Assembly: GCA_006226595.1 (NCBI GenBank)
Contig: SBGP01000013.1
Span: 22,164 to 86,163, forward strand
DNA from: Deltaproteobacteria bacterium
GTDB lineage: Bacteria > Myxococcota_A > UBA796 > GCA-2862545
Length of the DNA: 64,000 nt
Reading direction: 5' to 3'
The notes below the pieces were generated by a model. That model did not search any database, had not been told where the DNA came from, and worked only from the letters and a program-made list of their open reading frames with translations. Shown here piece after piece: positions 50,115-58,760 of this stretch. A program made the translations under genes and the position numbers. Numbering within the stretch: position 1 is the stretch's first letter; every line of letters starts with the position of its first letter.

Positions 50115-50981
50115 TTATTCCTCAGGGTTTTCCACAGGCGGGGGGGCCGCTTGGGGAAGCCAGCCGGCGAGCGCGTCGCGGTAGGCCCCGTTCGCAGTGG
50201 CATCTCGGAGCAGCAGGCCCGAGTTGTGTCCGTGACCGGGCACCTCGACGTAGGTCGCGCGCGCCAGGTGTGAGGCGAGCCAGCGGCCGTGGTCCACGGG
50301 AATGGTCTCGTCGAGGTCCCCGTGGAGCACGAGGGTGGGCTCGTCGATGCCGGCCACGAGGGCCTCGCTGTCGAAGGGATGGCGCAGCAGCAGATCGACG
50401 ATGGGCAGCGGATAGTCGCGACCGGCGAGCAGACGCACCGATCGGAAGCTCGACTCGATGATCAGCCCGGCGGCATCGACCTCGGCGGCCAGTCCGACCG
50501 CCACGCCTCCTCCGAGGCTGCGACCGTGGAGCGCCACATGCTCGGGGGACACGCCCGTCGCGAGCACGTGCTTCCACAGGGCGCGTGCATCCTCGCGCAG
50601 GCCCTGCTCCGAGGCCTCTCCCGAGCTGCCTGGGTAGCCGCGGTACGCGATGCACCAATAGTCGAGTTCGAGCTCGGCCAGCAGCGCTCGGTGCTCGTCG
50701 CCGCGGTCGCAGGTGCTGGCGTTCCCGTGGAAGTACACGAGCGCCCGCGAACCGCCCCGGTCCTCGTGCCAGCCGAGCAGGGTCTGCCCGTCCGCGGTCT
50801 CCAGCGGGAACAGCGTCGCGCCGGCCAGCGCGGCCCGCCGTCGCACCTCGTCCTCGCCGAACGACGGGCCCGGGAAGATGATCTCGCCCTGGGAGGCGTA
50901 CAGCAGCGCGAAGAAGCCGACGACGGATGCGACGAGCCCTCCGAGAAGCAGCGCGGCGATGGTTTGAAGGATTCTTCGCAT
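50115..50981 (-). CDS. Membrane-anchored alpha/beta hydrolase (Bem46/ABHD13-like)
   Basis: The 288-residue protein has an N-terminal membrane helix (IAALLLGGLVASVVGFFALL), then an alpha/beta hydrolase domain. It shows VYFHGNASTCDRG, the nucleophile elbow LHGRSLGGGVAVG, an Asp in LHGDLDETIP and a His in VPGHGHNSGL. This order and the N-terminal anchor match the Bem46/ABHD13 group. The substrate is unknown. Two start codons compete: the ATG at 50981 (GAGG close upstream) and one 9 nt earlier. Confidence 0.88.
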   Translation of the reverse strand: MRRILQTIAALLLGGLVASVVGFFALLYASQGEIIFPGPSFGEDEVRRRAALAGATLFPLETADGQTLLGWHEDRGGSRALVYFHGNASTCDRGDEHRALLAELELDYWCIAYRGYPGSSGEASEQGLREDARALWKHVLATGVSPEHVALHGRSLGGGVAVGLAAEVDAAGLIIESSFRSVRLLAGRDYPLPIVDLLLRHPFDSEALVAGIDEPTLVLHGDLDETIPVDHGRWLASHLARATYVEVPGHGHNSGLLLRDATANGAYRDALAGWLPQAAPPPVENPEE

Positions 50982-51080
50982 GTGCCTCATTCTAGCCGTG
51001 GGTGGGCTTGCAAAGCGGAGAGTACGGCAGATCGTGGCGGCGTGGACCACGATGCCTCGGTGGGTGGGTATAGTCCGCCG

Positions 51081-52793
51081 ATGGACCCGCTGTTTCGCGT
51101 TGCGGACCGTGCCTTGCCGCCGGATCTCGACGCCCCTGCTCGCTTGCAGGGGCGGCTCGGCGTGCTGTTGTCCGCGATGGTCGGCGTCATCATCATCGTG
51201 TTCTCGCCGGCCTTCGCGTTCTACGCGTCGCTCCCAGCCATCGCCGCGGCCTGCGTCGTGTGCGGAGTGGGCTACCTGTTGCTCGCCGTCGGCTGGGGCC
51301 GCCTGGGCCACGGCGTGTCGCTGCACCTGCTGCTCGTCCTCTGCTACGTGCTCGAGTCTGTCGCTGTGTTCCGCACCGGAGGCAGCGAGTCTCCGTTCCT
51401 CGCGTTCCTCATGTTCCCGGTGCTCTACGCGGCCCTGCTCGGCAGCTCCCGTACGCTCGCGGTGTGGACCGGGGCGGCGGTGGCCTATGTCTTCGGGCTC
51501 GCGCTGGTTCCCGCCTCGGTCGACCTCGGTGCGCCGCCGGATCTCGCCGTGTTCTGGCAGATCAGCGTGACGCCGATGGCGTTGATCGGGGCACTCGTGG
51601 TGCTCGTCGTCATGCGCCTGCAACAGGCGGCCTGGCAAGAGGCCCAGGAGGCGCATCGTCAGGCGGAAGCGGCCCACGAGGCCGAGGCACGGGCTCGCGC
51701 CCAGGCCGAGCAGGCTTCGCGGGCGAAGAGCGACTTCCTGGCGGTGGCCTCGCACGAGATGCGCACGCCGCTCGCGGGCATGTTGGGGGCGCTGGAGCTG
51801 ATGCAGGAGGAAGCCGACGACGCGACGGCAGTGCATCGCTGGAGCCAGGTGATCGCCCGCAGCGGGCGTCGCCTGTCGGCGTTGGTCGACGACCTGCTCG
51901 ACTTCAAGCGCATCGAGCGGGACGAGCTGCGCCTCGAGCGCGAGCGCGTCGAACCCCTGCTGGTCCTCCACGAGGTCGCCGAGCTGCTCTCGCCCGAGGG
52001 GCGGGTGCGCGTCGAGGGCGGTGAGGGGCTTCTCCAGGTCGGTATCGGCGATGCATCGCGGCTGCGGCAGGTGGTCATCAACCTGGTCGGCAACGCGCTG
52101 AAGTTCTCCGAGGACACCGTGATCGTGCGGGCGAGCGGGGACGTCGTGCTCGAGGTGATCGATCGGGGCCCCGGCGTCGACCCCACGCTTCGCGACCAGC
52201 TGTTCGATGCCTTCGTGCGCGGCGACACGGGGCCCGACCGCAACGCGAGCGGCACGGGACTCGGACTCGCGATCTCGCGTCGCCTGGTCGAGGCGATGGG
52301 CGGGACCATCGAGCTGGTGCCCACCGAGATCGGCGCGCACTTCCGCGTGCGCCTGCCTCTCGAGCCCTACGAGCGCCCGGAGCCCACGGCGGTCGCCGAG
52401 GGTTCGCTCGACGTGCTGGTCGTCGACGACGACCCGCTCACGCGCATGATCGCCGCGCGCATGGTCGTCGTCGTCGGGCATCGCGCCGTCGAGGTCTCGG
52501 GTGGAGAAGCTGCGCTCGTGCACTGCGCCGAGCGTCAGCCCGATGTCGTGCTGCTCGACTGGCACATGCCGGGCATGGATGGCTTCGTCACCGCCGAGCG
52601 ACTCCGGGAGCGTTTTCCCGACCTTCGGGTGATTGGCTACACCGCGAGTACCGCCCCCGACGAGATCCGGCGGGCCGAGGAAGTCGGCATGAACCGAGTC
52701 CTGCGCAAGCCGATCAGCCCTGACGAGCTGCGCGAGCTGCTCGGCGAGGCGACCCCCGCGGGAGCCCGCGCCACCCACGTCGGCGGCGTGTAG
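51081..52793 (+). CDS. Hybrid histidine kinase with multispan membrane sensor and receiver
   Basis: The 570-residue kinase has about six transmembrane helices without a large loop (30-180), a coiled coil (AEAAHEAEARARAQAEQASR), HisKA with FLAVASHEMRTPLAGM, HATPase (N box NLVGNALKFSEDT, GTGLGLAISRRL) and a C-terminal receiver (LDVLVVDDDPLTRMIAARM; Asp in VVLLDWHMPGMDGF). It probably senses a membrane state rather than a soluble ligand. The ATG follows a gap of 90 bp from the divergent hydrolase gene. No response regulator with an output domain is adjacent. Confidence 0.92.
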   Translation: MDPLFRVADRALPPDLDAPARLQGRLGVLLSAMVGVIIIVFSPAFAFYASLPAIAAACVVCGVGYLLLAVGWGRLGHGVSLHLLLVLCYVLESVAVFRTGGSESPFLAFLMFPVLYAALLGSSRTLAVWTGAAVAYVFGLALVPASVDLGAPPDLAVFWQISVTPMALIGALVVLVVMRLQQAAWQEAQEAHRQAEAAHEAEARARAQAEQASRAKSDFLAVASHEMRTPLAGMLGALELMQEEADDATAVHRWSQVIARSGRRLSALVDDLLDFKRIERDELRLERERVEPLLVLHEVAELLSPEGRVRVEGGEGLLQVGIGDASRLRQVVINLVGNALKFSEDTVIVRASGDVVLEVIDRGPGVDPTLRDQLFDAFVRGDTGPDRNASGTGLGLAISRRLVEAMGGTIELVPTEIGAHFRVRLPLEPYERPEPTAVAEGSLDVLVVDDDPLTRMIAARMVVVVGHRAVEVSGGEAALVHCAERQPDVVLLDWHMPGMDGFVTAERLRERFPDLRVIGYTASTAPDEIRRAEEVGMNRVLRKPISPDELRELLGEATPAGARATHVGGV

Positions 52794-52812
52794 ACTTCGC
52801 GACGGAGGCCGG

Positions 52813-53898
52813 ATGCTTCTCTTCCTCGTCCTCGGCTGCAACGACCCCGGCAGCCTCACGATCAACAACACCGACCCCAGCGCGAACATCGACGCGCCGG
52901 GGGACGGCGAGGTCGTGTCCGCGGGGCTGCCGCTGTGGCTGGAGGGCACGGTCGGCGACGCCGAGACCCCCGAGGTCGATCTCATCGTGCAGTGGCGCGT
53001 GAATGGCGAGGTCGTGTGCGACGACCCGGCCGATGCGTTTGGCGAGACCCGGTGCGAGGTGCAGCTGCTGGGTGGCGACAACGATGTCACCCTGCAGGTC
53101 GCCGACGGCGCCGGCGGCATCGCCGAGGACGCGATCACGCTGTCGGCGTCGCGCTGCTTCGACGACGAGGACACCCTCGACGACCTCAGCTACTCCCAGG
53201 CCCTCGGCAGCCTCGATGATGCTGACCTCGCCATCGACGGGCGGCTGCAGGACAACTTCCAGTTCACGGCGGTCGCCGGCGACGAGCTCGCGTTTCACGG
53301 CTGGTCCGAGGACTTCGACGCGCGCCTGGAGATCTACGACCCGGGATGCGAGCGCATCGTCACTGCCGAGGACGGCGGACGCGGCAGCAACGCGTTCACG
53401 AGCCTGCGCATCCCCGAGGACGGCACGTACACCGTCGTCATCGGGTCCGCCGACACGGGCTCCGGAGACTACGTGCTCGAGCTGATCGACGACAGCATCG
53501 AGGTCGGCTCCGCGTGCGCGCTCGGCAGCACCACCCTCGACCTGTGGGCCTCGACCACGGCGAGCACCACGGGCGAGCTGACGACGAACGACCAGGAGTG
53601 GCCGCCGAGCGTCGGCAACAACTTCTACTTCGACGACATCGAGACCTGGCTGCTGTACGGCGACACGGTGACCTTCACCGAGCAGTCCTCCGCCTTCGCG
53701 CCGGCGCTGAGCCTGTTCCGGCGCAACCACGCCTCGGGAGGCTGCGCGCGCGTCGGCTACGACGGCAACGATGACGGCGACGACACCGCGACCGTGACCT
53801 ACGACGTGACTCAGTCGACCATCTACGCCCCGATTGTGTGGGCGCGATACAGCAACGCCACCGGTCCGTGGACCCTCACCGCGTCGGTGAGCTTCTAG
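52813..53898 (+). CDS. Surface lipoprotein with Ig-like and PPC-type domains
   Basis: The 361-residue protein starts with a very short lipoprotein signal (MLLFLVLGC). It then has an Ig/cadherin-like segment (about 25-110; VDLIVQWRVNGEVVCDD), followed by a PPC (bacterial pre-peptidase C-terminal) beta-sandwich with DNFQFTAVAGDELAF and LRIPEDGTYTVVIGSADTGS. A second PPC-like unit may follow. Such domains bind carbohydrates or calcium on the surface. GGAGG precedes the ATG. It follows the hybrid kinase gene by 19 nt. Confidence 0.75.
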   Translation: MLLFLVLGCNDPGSLTINNTDPSANIDAPGDGEVVSAGLPLWLEGTVGDAETPEVDLIVQWRVNGEVVCDDPADAFGETRCEVQLLGGDNDVTLQVADGAGGIAEDAITLSASRCFDDEDTLDDLSYSQALGSLDDADLAIDGRLQDNFQFTAVAGDELAFHGWSEDFDARLEIYDPGCERIVTAEDGGRGSNAFTSLRIPEDGTYTVVIGSADTGSGDYVLELIDDSIEVGSACALGSTTLDLWASTTASTTGELTTNDQEWPPSVGNNFYFDDIETWLLYGDTVTFTEQSSAFAPALSLFRRNHASGGCARVGYDGNDDGDDTATVTYDVTQSTIYAPIVWARYSNATGPWTLTASVSF

Positions 53899-53965
53899 CC
53901 CGTCTCGCCGCGGGACCCGCCGACGGCGTCACCCGCGATACGCTAGCGGACCGAGGGAGGAACGC

Positions 53966-54217
53966 ATGGACTTTCGCCGCTCGCTGGCCACGCTCATTGC
54001 CGGCCTCGACCCTGCGAAGCACGCGGCCGAGATCAAGCTTCTCAAGCGCTGTCGCCGCCTCGAGGACCTCGATGCCCTGGGCAACGAGTGGCTCACGCCC
54101 GGCAACCGCGACCCGCGCATCCGCCTCGTGAAGCACCACTCGGGCACCTTCCTGCTCCTCGAGTTCGTCGACGGCTGGGGCACCACCCTCTCGCAAGCGG
54201 ACTTCTGGCGCCGATGA
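53966..54217 (+). CDS. Small protein of unknown function
   Basis: The 83-residue protein is basic near its N-terminus and ends with FLLLEFVDGWGTTLSQADFW. It has no known domain. A strong GGGAGG lies upstream of the ATG. The stop overlaps the start of the Ser/Thr kinase gene (GATGA), so the two are probably co-expressed. It might be a partner or small regulator of the kinase; this is a guess from position only. Confidence 0.65.
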   Translation: MDFRRSLATLIAGLDPAKHAAEIKLLKRCRRLEDLDALGNEWLTPGNRDPRIRLVKHHSGTFLLLEFVDGWGTTLSQADFWRR

Positions 54218-56427
54218 ACCTCTCGACCCTCTCACAGCGCCTGCCGCAGCTCGCGAACTCGATCGACCGACGCTGGGAGGCCTGGATCAACGGCGGCGGG
54301 CGTCCGGACCTCGCGGACTTCCTCGGTCACCTCGTCGAGAAGGGAGTGGTGCCCGAGGACCAGGTGCGCTCGATCATCAGCGAGCTCGACGTGGCGCTCA
54401 CCCTGTCCGAGGCGAACCGGCTGCCGGAGGGCCCGCGCTACCGGAGCTTCGGCCTGCTCGGTCGCGGGGCGATGGGCGAGGTGTACCTGGCGCGTGACCG
54501 CGCCCTGGGTCGCAACGTCGCCGTGAAGGCGCTCGACCCGCAGCTGGTGAGCGAGCCCGCGCTCGCGGCGCGCTTCCACCAGGAAGCCCAGATCACCGCG
54601 CAGCTGGACCACCCCTGCATCGTGCCGGTGTACGGCATCGAGAGTCGGCCGGACGGCAGCCCCGCCTACAGCATGAAGCTGGTCAAGGGCATGGAGCTCG
54701 CCGATGGCCTGAAGCTGGCCCGCGAGGCCCTCGACGCCGGCAAGCCCGAGCCCGAAGACCTCGACCTCAACGGGCGGCTCGTCACCTTCCTCTCGGTGTG
54801 CGCGGCCATGTCGTACGCGCACGATCGGGGCGTGCTGCACCGTGACCTCAAGCCGGCGAACATCATGCTCGGTCCGCACCACGAGGTGCTCGTCATGGAC
54901 TGGGGCATCGCCAAGGTCATCGGGTCGAGCGAGGACATCCTCCCCGAGTCCGCGGGCGCCCGCGCTCACGAGACCCAGATCGGCATCGTCGTCGGCACGC
55001 CGCAGTACATGAGCCCCGAGCAGGCCTCGGCCGACGGCTCGGCGCTGACGCCGAAGAGCGATCAGTACGCGCTGGGGTTGATCCTGCAGGAGCTCGTCAC
55101 CCTCAAGCGCGCAGTGACGGCCAAGAATGCGATGCACGCCGTGATGCGGGCCCAGGCGGCCTCGCGCGACCCGATGGAGCACTACAAGGGGCATGCGGTG
55201 CCCCGCGAGCTCGTGGCGGTGGTGAACAAGGCATGCGCGCCGGACCCCGACGACCGCTATGCCGACGTCGAGGAGCTGGCGGATGACGTGCGCCACTTCC
55301 TCCGCGACGAGCCGGTCATCGCCGCGCCCGACACCTTCTCGCAGCGCATGCAGCGCTGGGTCGGCCGCCACCGCCAGCTGGCCATCGCCTCGAGTGCGTT
55401 CCTCGCGTTCATGGTGTTCGCGGTGTCCATGCTCGGAGTGCTCGGCAGCTTCCTCGCGATGCAGGCGGCCCAGGTCAAGGCACTGCAGCGAGAGGAGGAC
55501 CTCGCGACCGCGGTGATGAACGTCACCGAGCACGCCGGTCGCATCGACAGCGAGCTCGCACGCTACGAGGCGCTGGTCACCGGCATCGCGTTCGCCGCAG
55601 AAGAAGCGTTGATCCGCGACCCGGATCCGGCGACGGTCGTGTACCGCTCCGAGACCTTCAACCCGCCGGATCTGGCGTTCTCGGAGTTCTACGACGACTC
55701 GATCAGCGTGGTGTACCCGGACGTGCACATCACCGACGGGGTCGACAAGGACCAGGCCGAGCGCGAGGCCCACCAGCTCGCGGGCATCGGCCCGGCGCTG
55801 TCTCAGGCGCTGCTGATGTCCAAGGGCCCCCAGGCAGCCAAGCGACCGCTGGCCGCGCGGCGTCGGCTGGTCGCCGAGGGCAAGACGCCGGCGGTGTGGA
55901 CCTACGTGGCGACGGAGGGCGGCGTGATCGCCGGCATGCCGGGCGTCACCGAGTTCGAGGAGGGCTACGACCCCCGCGGACGCCCCTGGTACCAGCAGGG
56001 CAAGGCCTCGAGCGGTCCGCACTGGTCGGCGCTCGACCTCGACGAGGGCGGAATGGGGCTGCTGCTCACGTGCACCCTGTCCCTTCACGACGAAGAGGGC
56101 GTGGTGAACGGCGTGGCCGCACTGGACCTCACCTTCGGCTACGTGATCGAGGAGATGCTCGACATCGAGGAGTACCCGGGAGCGACGGCGCTGCTCGTCA
56201 ACCGGGAGGGCAACGTCGTCGCAAGCTCCGAGATGCGCGGCAACACCCGTAAGCTCGACGACTACAGCCCGAAGCCTTTCGACGAGGCCTCGATCCTCCC
56301 GCTGCTCGACCGCCCCGCAGGTCACCTCGAGGTCGGGTCCGACCTGTACCTGTGGCGACGGCTACAGACCGTGGACGACTGGGCCTATGTGGTGAAGATC
56401 CCGGTCGACGAGGCCATCGGCAGCTGA
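54214..56427 (+). CDS. Ser/Thr protein kinase with extracellular Cache sensor
   Basis: The 737-residue protein has an N-terminal helical segment, a Hanks-type kinase (GRGAMGEVYLA; Lys105; HRDLKPANI from His209; DWG in place of DFG; SPEQ), a transmembrane helix (about 390-412), a coiled coil and a C-terminal extracytoplasmic Cache-type sensor (about 430-735). The sensor shows GYDPRGRPWYQQGKASSG and ends near VVKIPVDEA. DWG instead of DFG is common in bacterial kinases of this group. This puts a chemotaxis-receptor-like sensor on an eukaryotic-type kinase. Confidence 0.92.
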   Translation: MNLSTLSQRLPQLANSIDRRWEAWINGGGRPDLADFLGHLVEKGVVPEDQVRSIISELDVALTLSEANRLPEGPRYRSFGLLGRGAMGEVYLARDRALGRNVAVKALDPQLVSEPALAARFHQEAQITAQLDHPCIVPVYGIESRPDGSPAYSMKLVKGMELADGLKLAREALDAGKPEPEDLDLNGRLVTFLSVCAAMSYAHDRGVLHRDLKPANIMLGPHHEVLVMDWGIAKVIGSSEDILPESAGARAHETQIGIVVGTPQYMSPEQASADGSALTPKSDQYALGLILQELVTLKRAVTAKNAMHAVMRAQAASRDPMEHYKGHAVPRELVAVVNKACAPDPDDRYADVEELADDVRHFLRDEPVIAAPDTFSQRMQRWVGRHRQLAIASSAFLAFMVFAVSMLGVLGSFLAMQAAQVKALQREEDLATAVMNVTEHAGRIDSELARYEALVTGIAFAAEEALIRDPDPATVVYRSETFNPPDLAFSEFYDDSISVVYPDVHITDGVDKDQAEREAHQLAGIGPALSQALLMSKGPQAAKRPLAARRRLVAEGKTPAVWTYVATEGGVIAGMPGVTEFEEGYDPRGRPWYQQGKASSGPHWSALDLDEGGMGLLLTCTLSLHDEEGVVNGVAALDLTFGYVIEEMLDIEEYPGATALLVNREGNVVASSEMRGNTRKLDDYSPKPFDEASILPLLDRPAGHLEVGSDLYLWRRLQTVDDWAYVVKIPVDEAIGS

Positions 56428-56447
56428 CGGTTCGGCAAGTCCGACAT

Positions 56448-56469
56448 CTGTCACACCTCCGTCGAATCC
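56448..56469 (+). promoter_or_regulatory. Possible degenerate Pho box
   Basis: Two 11-bp units, CTGTCACACCT and CCGTCGAATCC, share C-GTC at the spacing of PhoB half-sites (CTGTCAT repeated every 11 bp). They lie 53 nt upstream of the PhoU-fusion gene. The match is weak in the second unit, and no clear -10 follows. Confidence 0.3.
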
Positions 56470-56521
56470 ACGGCATCCAACCGACAACGGGCGGCAATAG
56501 CCACGGTGGTCAGGGGGATCC

Positions 56522-57571
56522 GTGTCTGCACCGCTCCATCAACGCCGCTCCGACCGCGAGCTGGCCGAGCTCAAGTCTCGGCTGGGTCGTATTGGTGGAA
56601 AGGTGCGTCGAGCGATCGAGCAGGCGGCGGAGGCGACGGTCGCGCGAGACGAAGAGCAGCTGTTCGACGTCATCCTCGGCGATCACCCCATCAACCGCGA
56701 GATCCGCAAGCTCGACGCGGCGACCCACGAGTTCGTCGCCGTACACCTGCCCGCGGCGGCTTCGCTGCGCACCGTGTCGTCGATCCTGCGACTGAACATC
56801 GCGCTCGAGCGCATCGGCGACTACGCGGTGACCATCGGCCGCGCGGGTGTGCACCTGTCGAGTCAGCCGGACGCCTGGCTGGTCGAGCGCCTGCGCGCCC
56901 TCGCCAAGGAAGCGGTGCGCATGCTCGACCTGGCCGTGCGCGCCTTCGTCGAGGACGACGTGGACCTCGCACAGCGGACCATGGACATCGGTCCGCGCAT
57001 CGACGCGCTCCACGACGAGATCTTCGCGCGGCTCACCTCCGGTGCCGTGAAGCTGCCGGTCGACGAGCTGGTGCGCTGGCTCACGGTCGCTGGCCGCCTC
57101 GAGCGGGTGAGCGACCAGGCCCGCGCCGTGTGCCAGGAGGCGCTGTTCGTGCAGACCGGCTCGACCGGACCCAAGCGCCTGTACCGCATCCTGTTCGCGG
57201 ACGCGGGCGACGGGCTGGCGTCGCGACTCGCCCAGGCCCTGGCCGAGGAGCGCTACGGTCGCGTGGCCTCGTTCAAGAGCGCGAGCAGCCGCCCGCAGGC
57301 CGCGGTGAACCCCCGGCTGGTGGAGAGCGGACGCGAGGTCGACACCTCGCCTCCGCGGGCGCTGCCAGACCTCGCTGCCGAGCGCTTCGACGTGGTCATC
57401 GCGCTGGCCCCCGAGGCGAGTCCCGCGCTCGGAGCCATCCCGTTCCATACCGTGCGCCAGACCTGGCCGCTGCACGTCGAGGACACCGACCTCGATGACG
57501 TGCTGCGGGAGATCGAGACGCGTCTGGACCGGCTGATGAACCTGCTGTGCGAGGACGCGACCTCGCGATGA
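56522..57571 (+). CDS. PhoU fused to an LMW-phosphatase/ArsC-like domain lacking the catalytic Cys
   Basis: The 349-residue protein has a PhoU helical bundle (about 10-210; RTVSSILRLNIALERIGDYA and the second LTVAGRLERVSDQARAVCQE) that should regulate phosphate transport. Residues 218-345 resemble an LMW-phosphatase/arsenate reductase fold: ILFADAGDGLASRLAQAL where 'vlFvC.gN.aRS.mAea' is expected, then SSRPQAAVNPRLVESGREVD and FDVVIALAP. The catalytic Cys and P-loop Arg are replaced, so it is probably a binding module. It is the first gene of an operon with a Pst-like permease and two ATPases. A Pho-box-like sequence lies upstream. Confidence 0.8.
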   Translation: MSAPLHQRRSDRELAELKSRLGRIGGKVRRAIEQAAEATVARDEEQLFDVILGDHPINREIRKLDAATHEFVAVHLPAAASLRTVSSILRLNIALERIGDYAVTIGRAGVHLSSQPDAWLVERLRALAKEAVRMLDLAVRAFVEDDVDLAQRTMDIGPRIDALHDEIFARLTSGAVKLPVDELVRWLTVAGRLERVSDQARAVCQEALFVQTGSTGPKRLYRILFADAGDGLASRLAQALAEERYGRVASFKSASSRPQAAVNPRLVESGREVDTSPPRALPDLAAERFDVVIALAPEASPALGAIPFHTVRQTWPLHVEDTDLDDVLREIETRLDRLMNLLCEDATSR

Positions 57572-58080
57572 GAGGAGGGCTCGCCATCGCCCTCCTCATC
57601 GCGGTCACGGGGCTCGCTGCCGCCGTGCCCGCGCTCGGTCCCGCTGTGCCCTGGATGCGGGGCGCGGGGGCCGTGTTCGGTTGGTGGACGGTCGCGGGCA
57701 TGATCGCGACGGCGCTGGCGATGCGCGTGCTCGAGCCGCCCCGCGACAACCGCGTCGGCACGCTGTCCCCGGTCCTCGGCGGGGTGCTGAGTGCCGCGCT
57801 CGTGTGCTGGCGTCCGACGGTGATGGGCGCGGTGTTCGCGGTGCTGCCCCTCGCGGTCTCGGCGCACCTTCGCCTCAGCCACGCGCTGCGTCGGGCCCTG
57901 GCCGACGTGCCCTTCGAGCTGTGGGAGGCGGCGTGGTTGCTCGGCGCGACCCGCATGCAGGCGGTCGTGCACGTCGCCGTTCCGGCTGCGCGCAACCTCC
58001 GACCTCGCCTCATGCGTGCCGGCGCGGAGTGCCTGGTCGGACTGGCGCTCGCGCTGTTCGCGCTCGGGTGGACCGCATGA
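57568..58080 (+). CDS. Short Pst-like ABC permease
   Basis: The 170-residue protein has about four to five transmembrane segments and the ABC importer EAA loop LWEAAWLLGATRMQAVVHVA, followed by VPAARNL. Such loops ('EAA..lGAt...t...v.lP.a') are typical of phosphate and related permeases, but PstA and PstC are 280-320 residues. It may be a minimal permease or a domain that works with a subunit encoded elsewhere. Its ATG overlaps the PhoU-fusion stop and its own stop overlaps the next ATG (both ATGA). Confidence 0.7.
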   Translation: MRGGLAIALLIAVTGLAAAVPALGPAVPWMRGAGAVFGWWTVAGMIATALAMRVLEPPRDNRVGTLSPVLGGVLSAALVCWRPTVMGAVFAVLPLAVSAHLRLSHALRRALADVPFELWEAAWLLGATRMQAVVHVAVPAARNLRPRLMRAGAECLVGLALALFALGWTA

Positions 58081-58760
58081 ATGCCCTGGGCATCGAGGCG
58101 CGTGAGCTCAAGGTCCGCTGGCGTGGACGGCTCGTGCTCGGACCACTCGACCTCGACATCGGGGCCGGCGAGCGGGTGTCGCTCCACGGTGCCGCGGGAA
58201 GCGGCAAGTCGGCGCTGTTCCAGGCCCTGGTTCGCCGGGATGCCTATGACCGGGACCTTCGGGTACGCGGCAGCCTTCGCCTCGGGAGCATGGATGTCCT
58301 CGGCGAGCGGCGTCTGAGCCACCTCCGGCAGCGCGTCGGTCTGGTCCCGCCGTTTCCGACGATGCTTCCGGGCACCGTGTACGACAACGTGGCCTTCGCG
58401 CCGCGCATGCGCGGGGTCGAGGATCGGGGAGCGCTCGATGCGCTGGTCGAGCAGGCGCTGCGCACCGCGGCCCTGTGGACCCAGGTGCGCGACCGCCTGG
58501 ACGCGCCAGCCACGGAGTTCTCGGTCGGCGAGCAGCAGCGCATCGCGATGGCGCGGGCCATGGCGCAACAGCCGGGCGTGTTGCTGCTCGATCAGCCCTT
58601 CGCGCTCCTCGACGACGCCACCGCCCGTCTGCTCGAGGCCACGCTGTACGAGCTGCCGGACACCACCGTGGTCCTCGCCACGCCGGACGAGCGGCGCGCC
58701 AGCCGGTTCTCACCGCGGGTCATCGAGCTCGGCGGTCAGCAGAAGGTGGCGCATGGATGA
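58077..58760 (+). CDS. ABC ATPase of Pst-like operon, Walker B Glu replaced by Gln (subunit 1)
   Basis: The 227-residue protein has Walker A HGAAGSGKSALF, a Q-loop region with VGLVPPFPTMLPGTVYDNV, the degenerate signature FSVGEQQRIAMARAM, Walker B VLLLDQPFALLDD and a TPDER segment near the H-loop. The catalytic Glu after Walker B Asp is Gln. In studied ABC proteins this change slows hydrolysis strongly. The H-loop His is not obvious. The PstB-like 'TMLPGTVYDNVAFAPR' segment fits phosphate-type transporters. Confidence 0.8.
   Translation: MNALGIEARELKVRWRGRLVLGPLDLDIGAGERVSLHGAAGSGKSALFQALVRRDAYDRDLRVRGSLRLGSMDVLGERRLSHLRQRVGLVPPFPTMLPGTVYDNVAFAPRMRGVEDRGALDALVEQALRTAALWTQVRDRLDAPATEFSVGEQQRIAMARAMAQQPGVLLLDQPFALLDDATARLLEATLYELPDTTVVLATPDERRASRFSPRVIELGGQQKVAHG

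Noticed and set aside
50101..50140. TTTTCCACA and TTCACAG sequences resembling DnaA boxes
   Set aside because: Only isolated, imperfect matches; there is no cluster of boxes, AT-rich unwinding region or dnaA/dnaN gene nearby to support an origin.
50990..53174. N-terminal extension of the alpha/beta hydrolase frame to about 1019 codons
   Set aside because: The extension lies antisense to the hybrid kinase and has no domain. The hydrolase starts with its own membrane anchor and a start codon near 50981.
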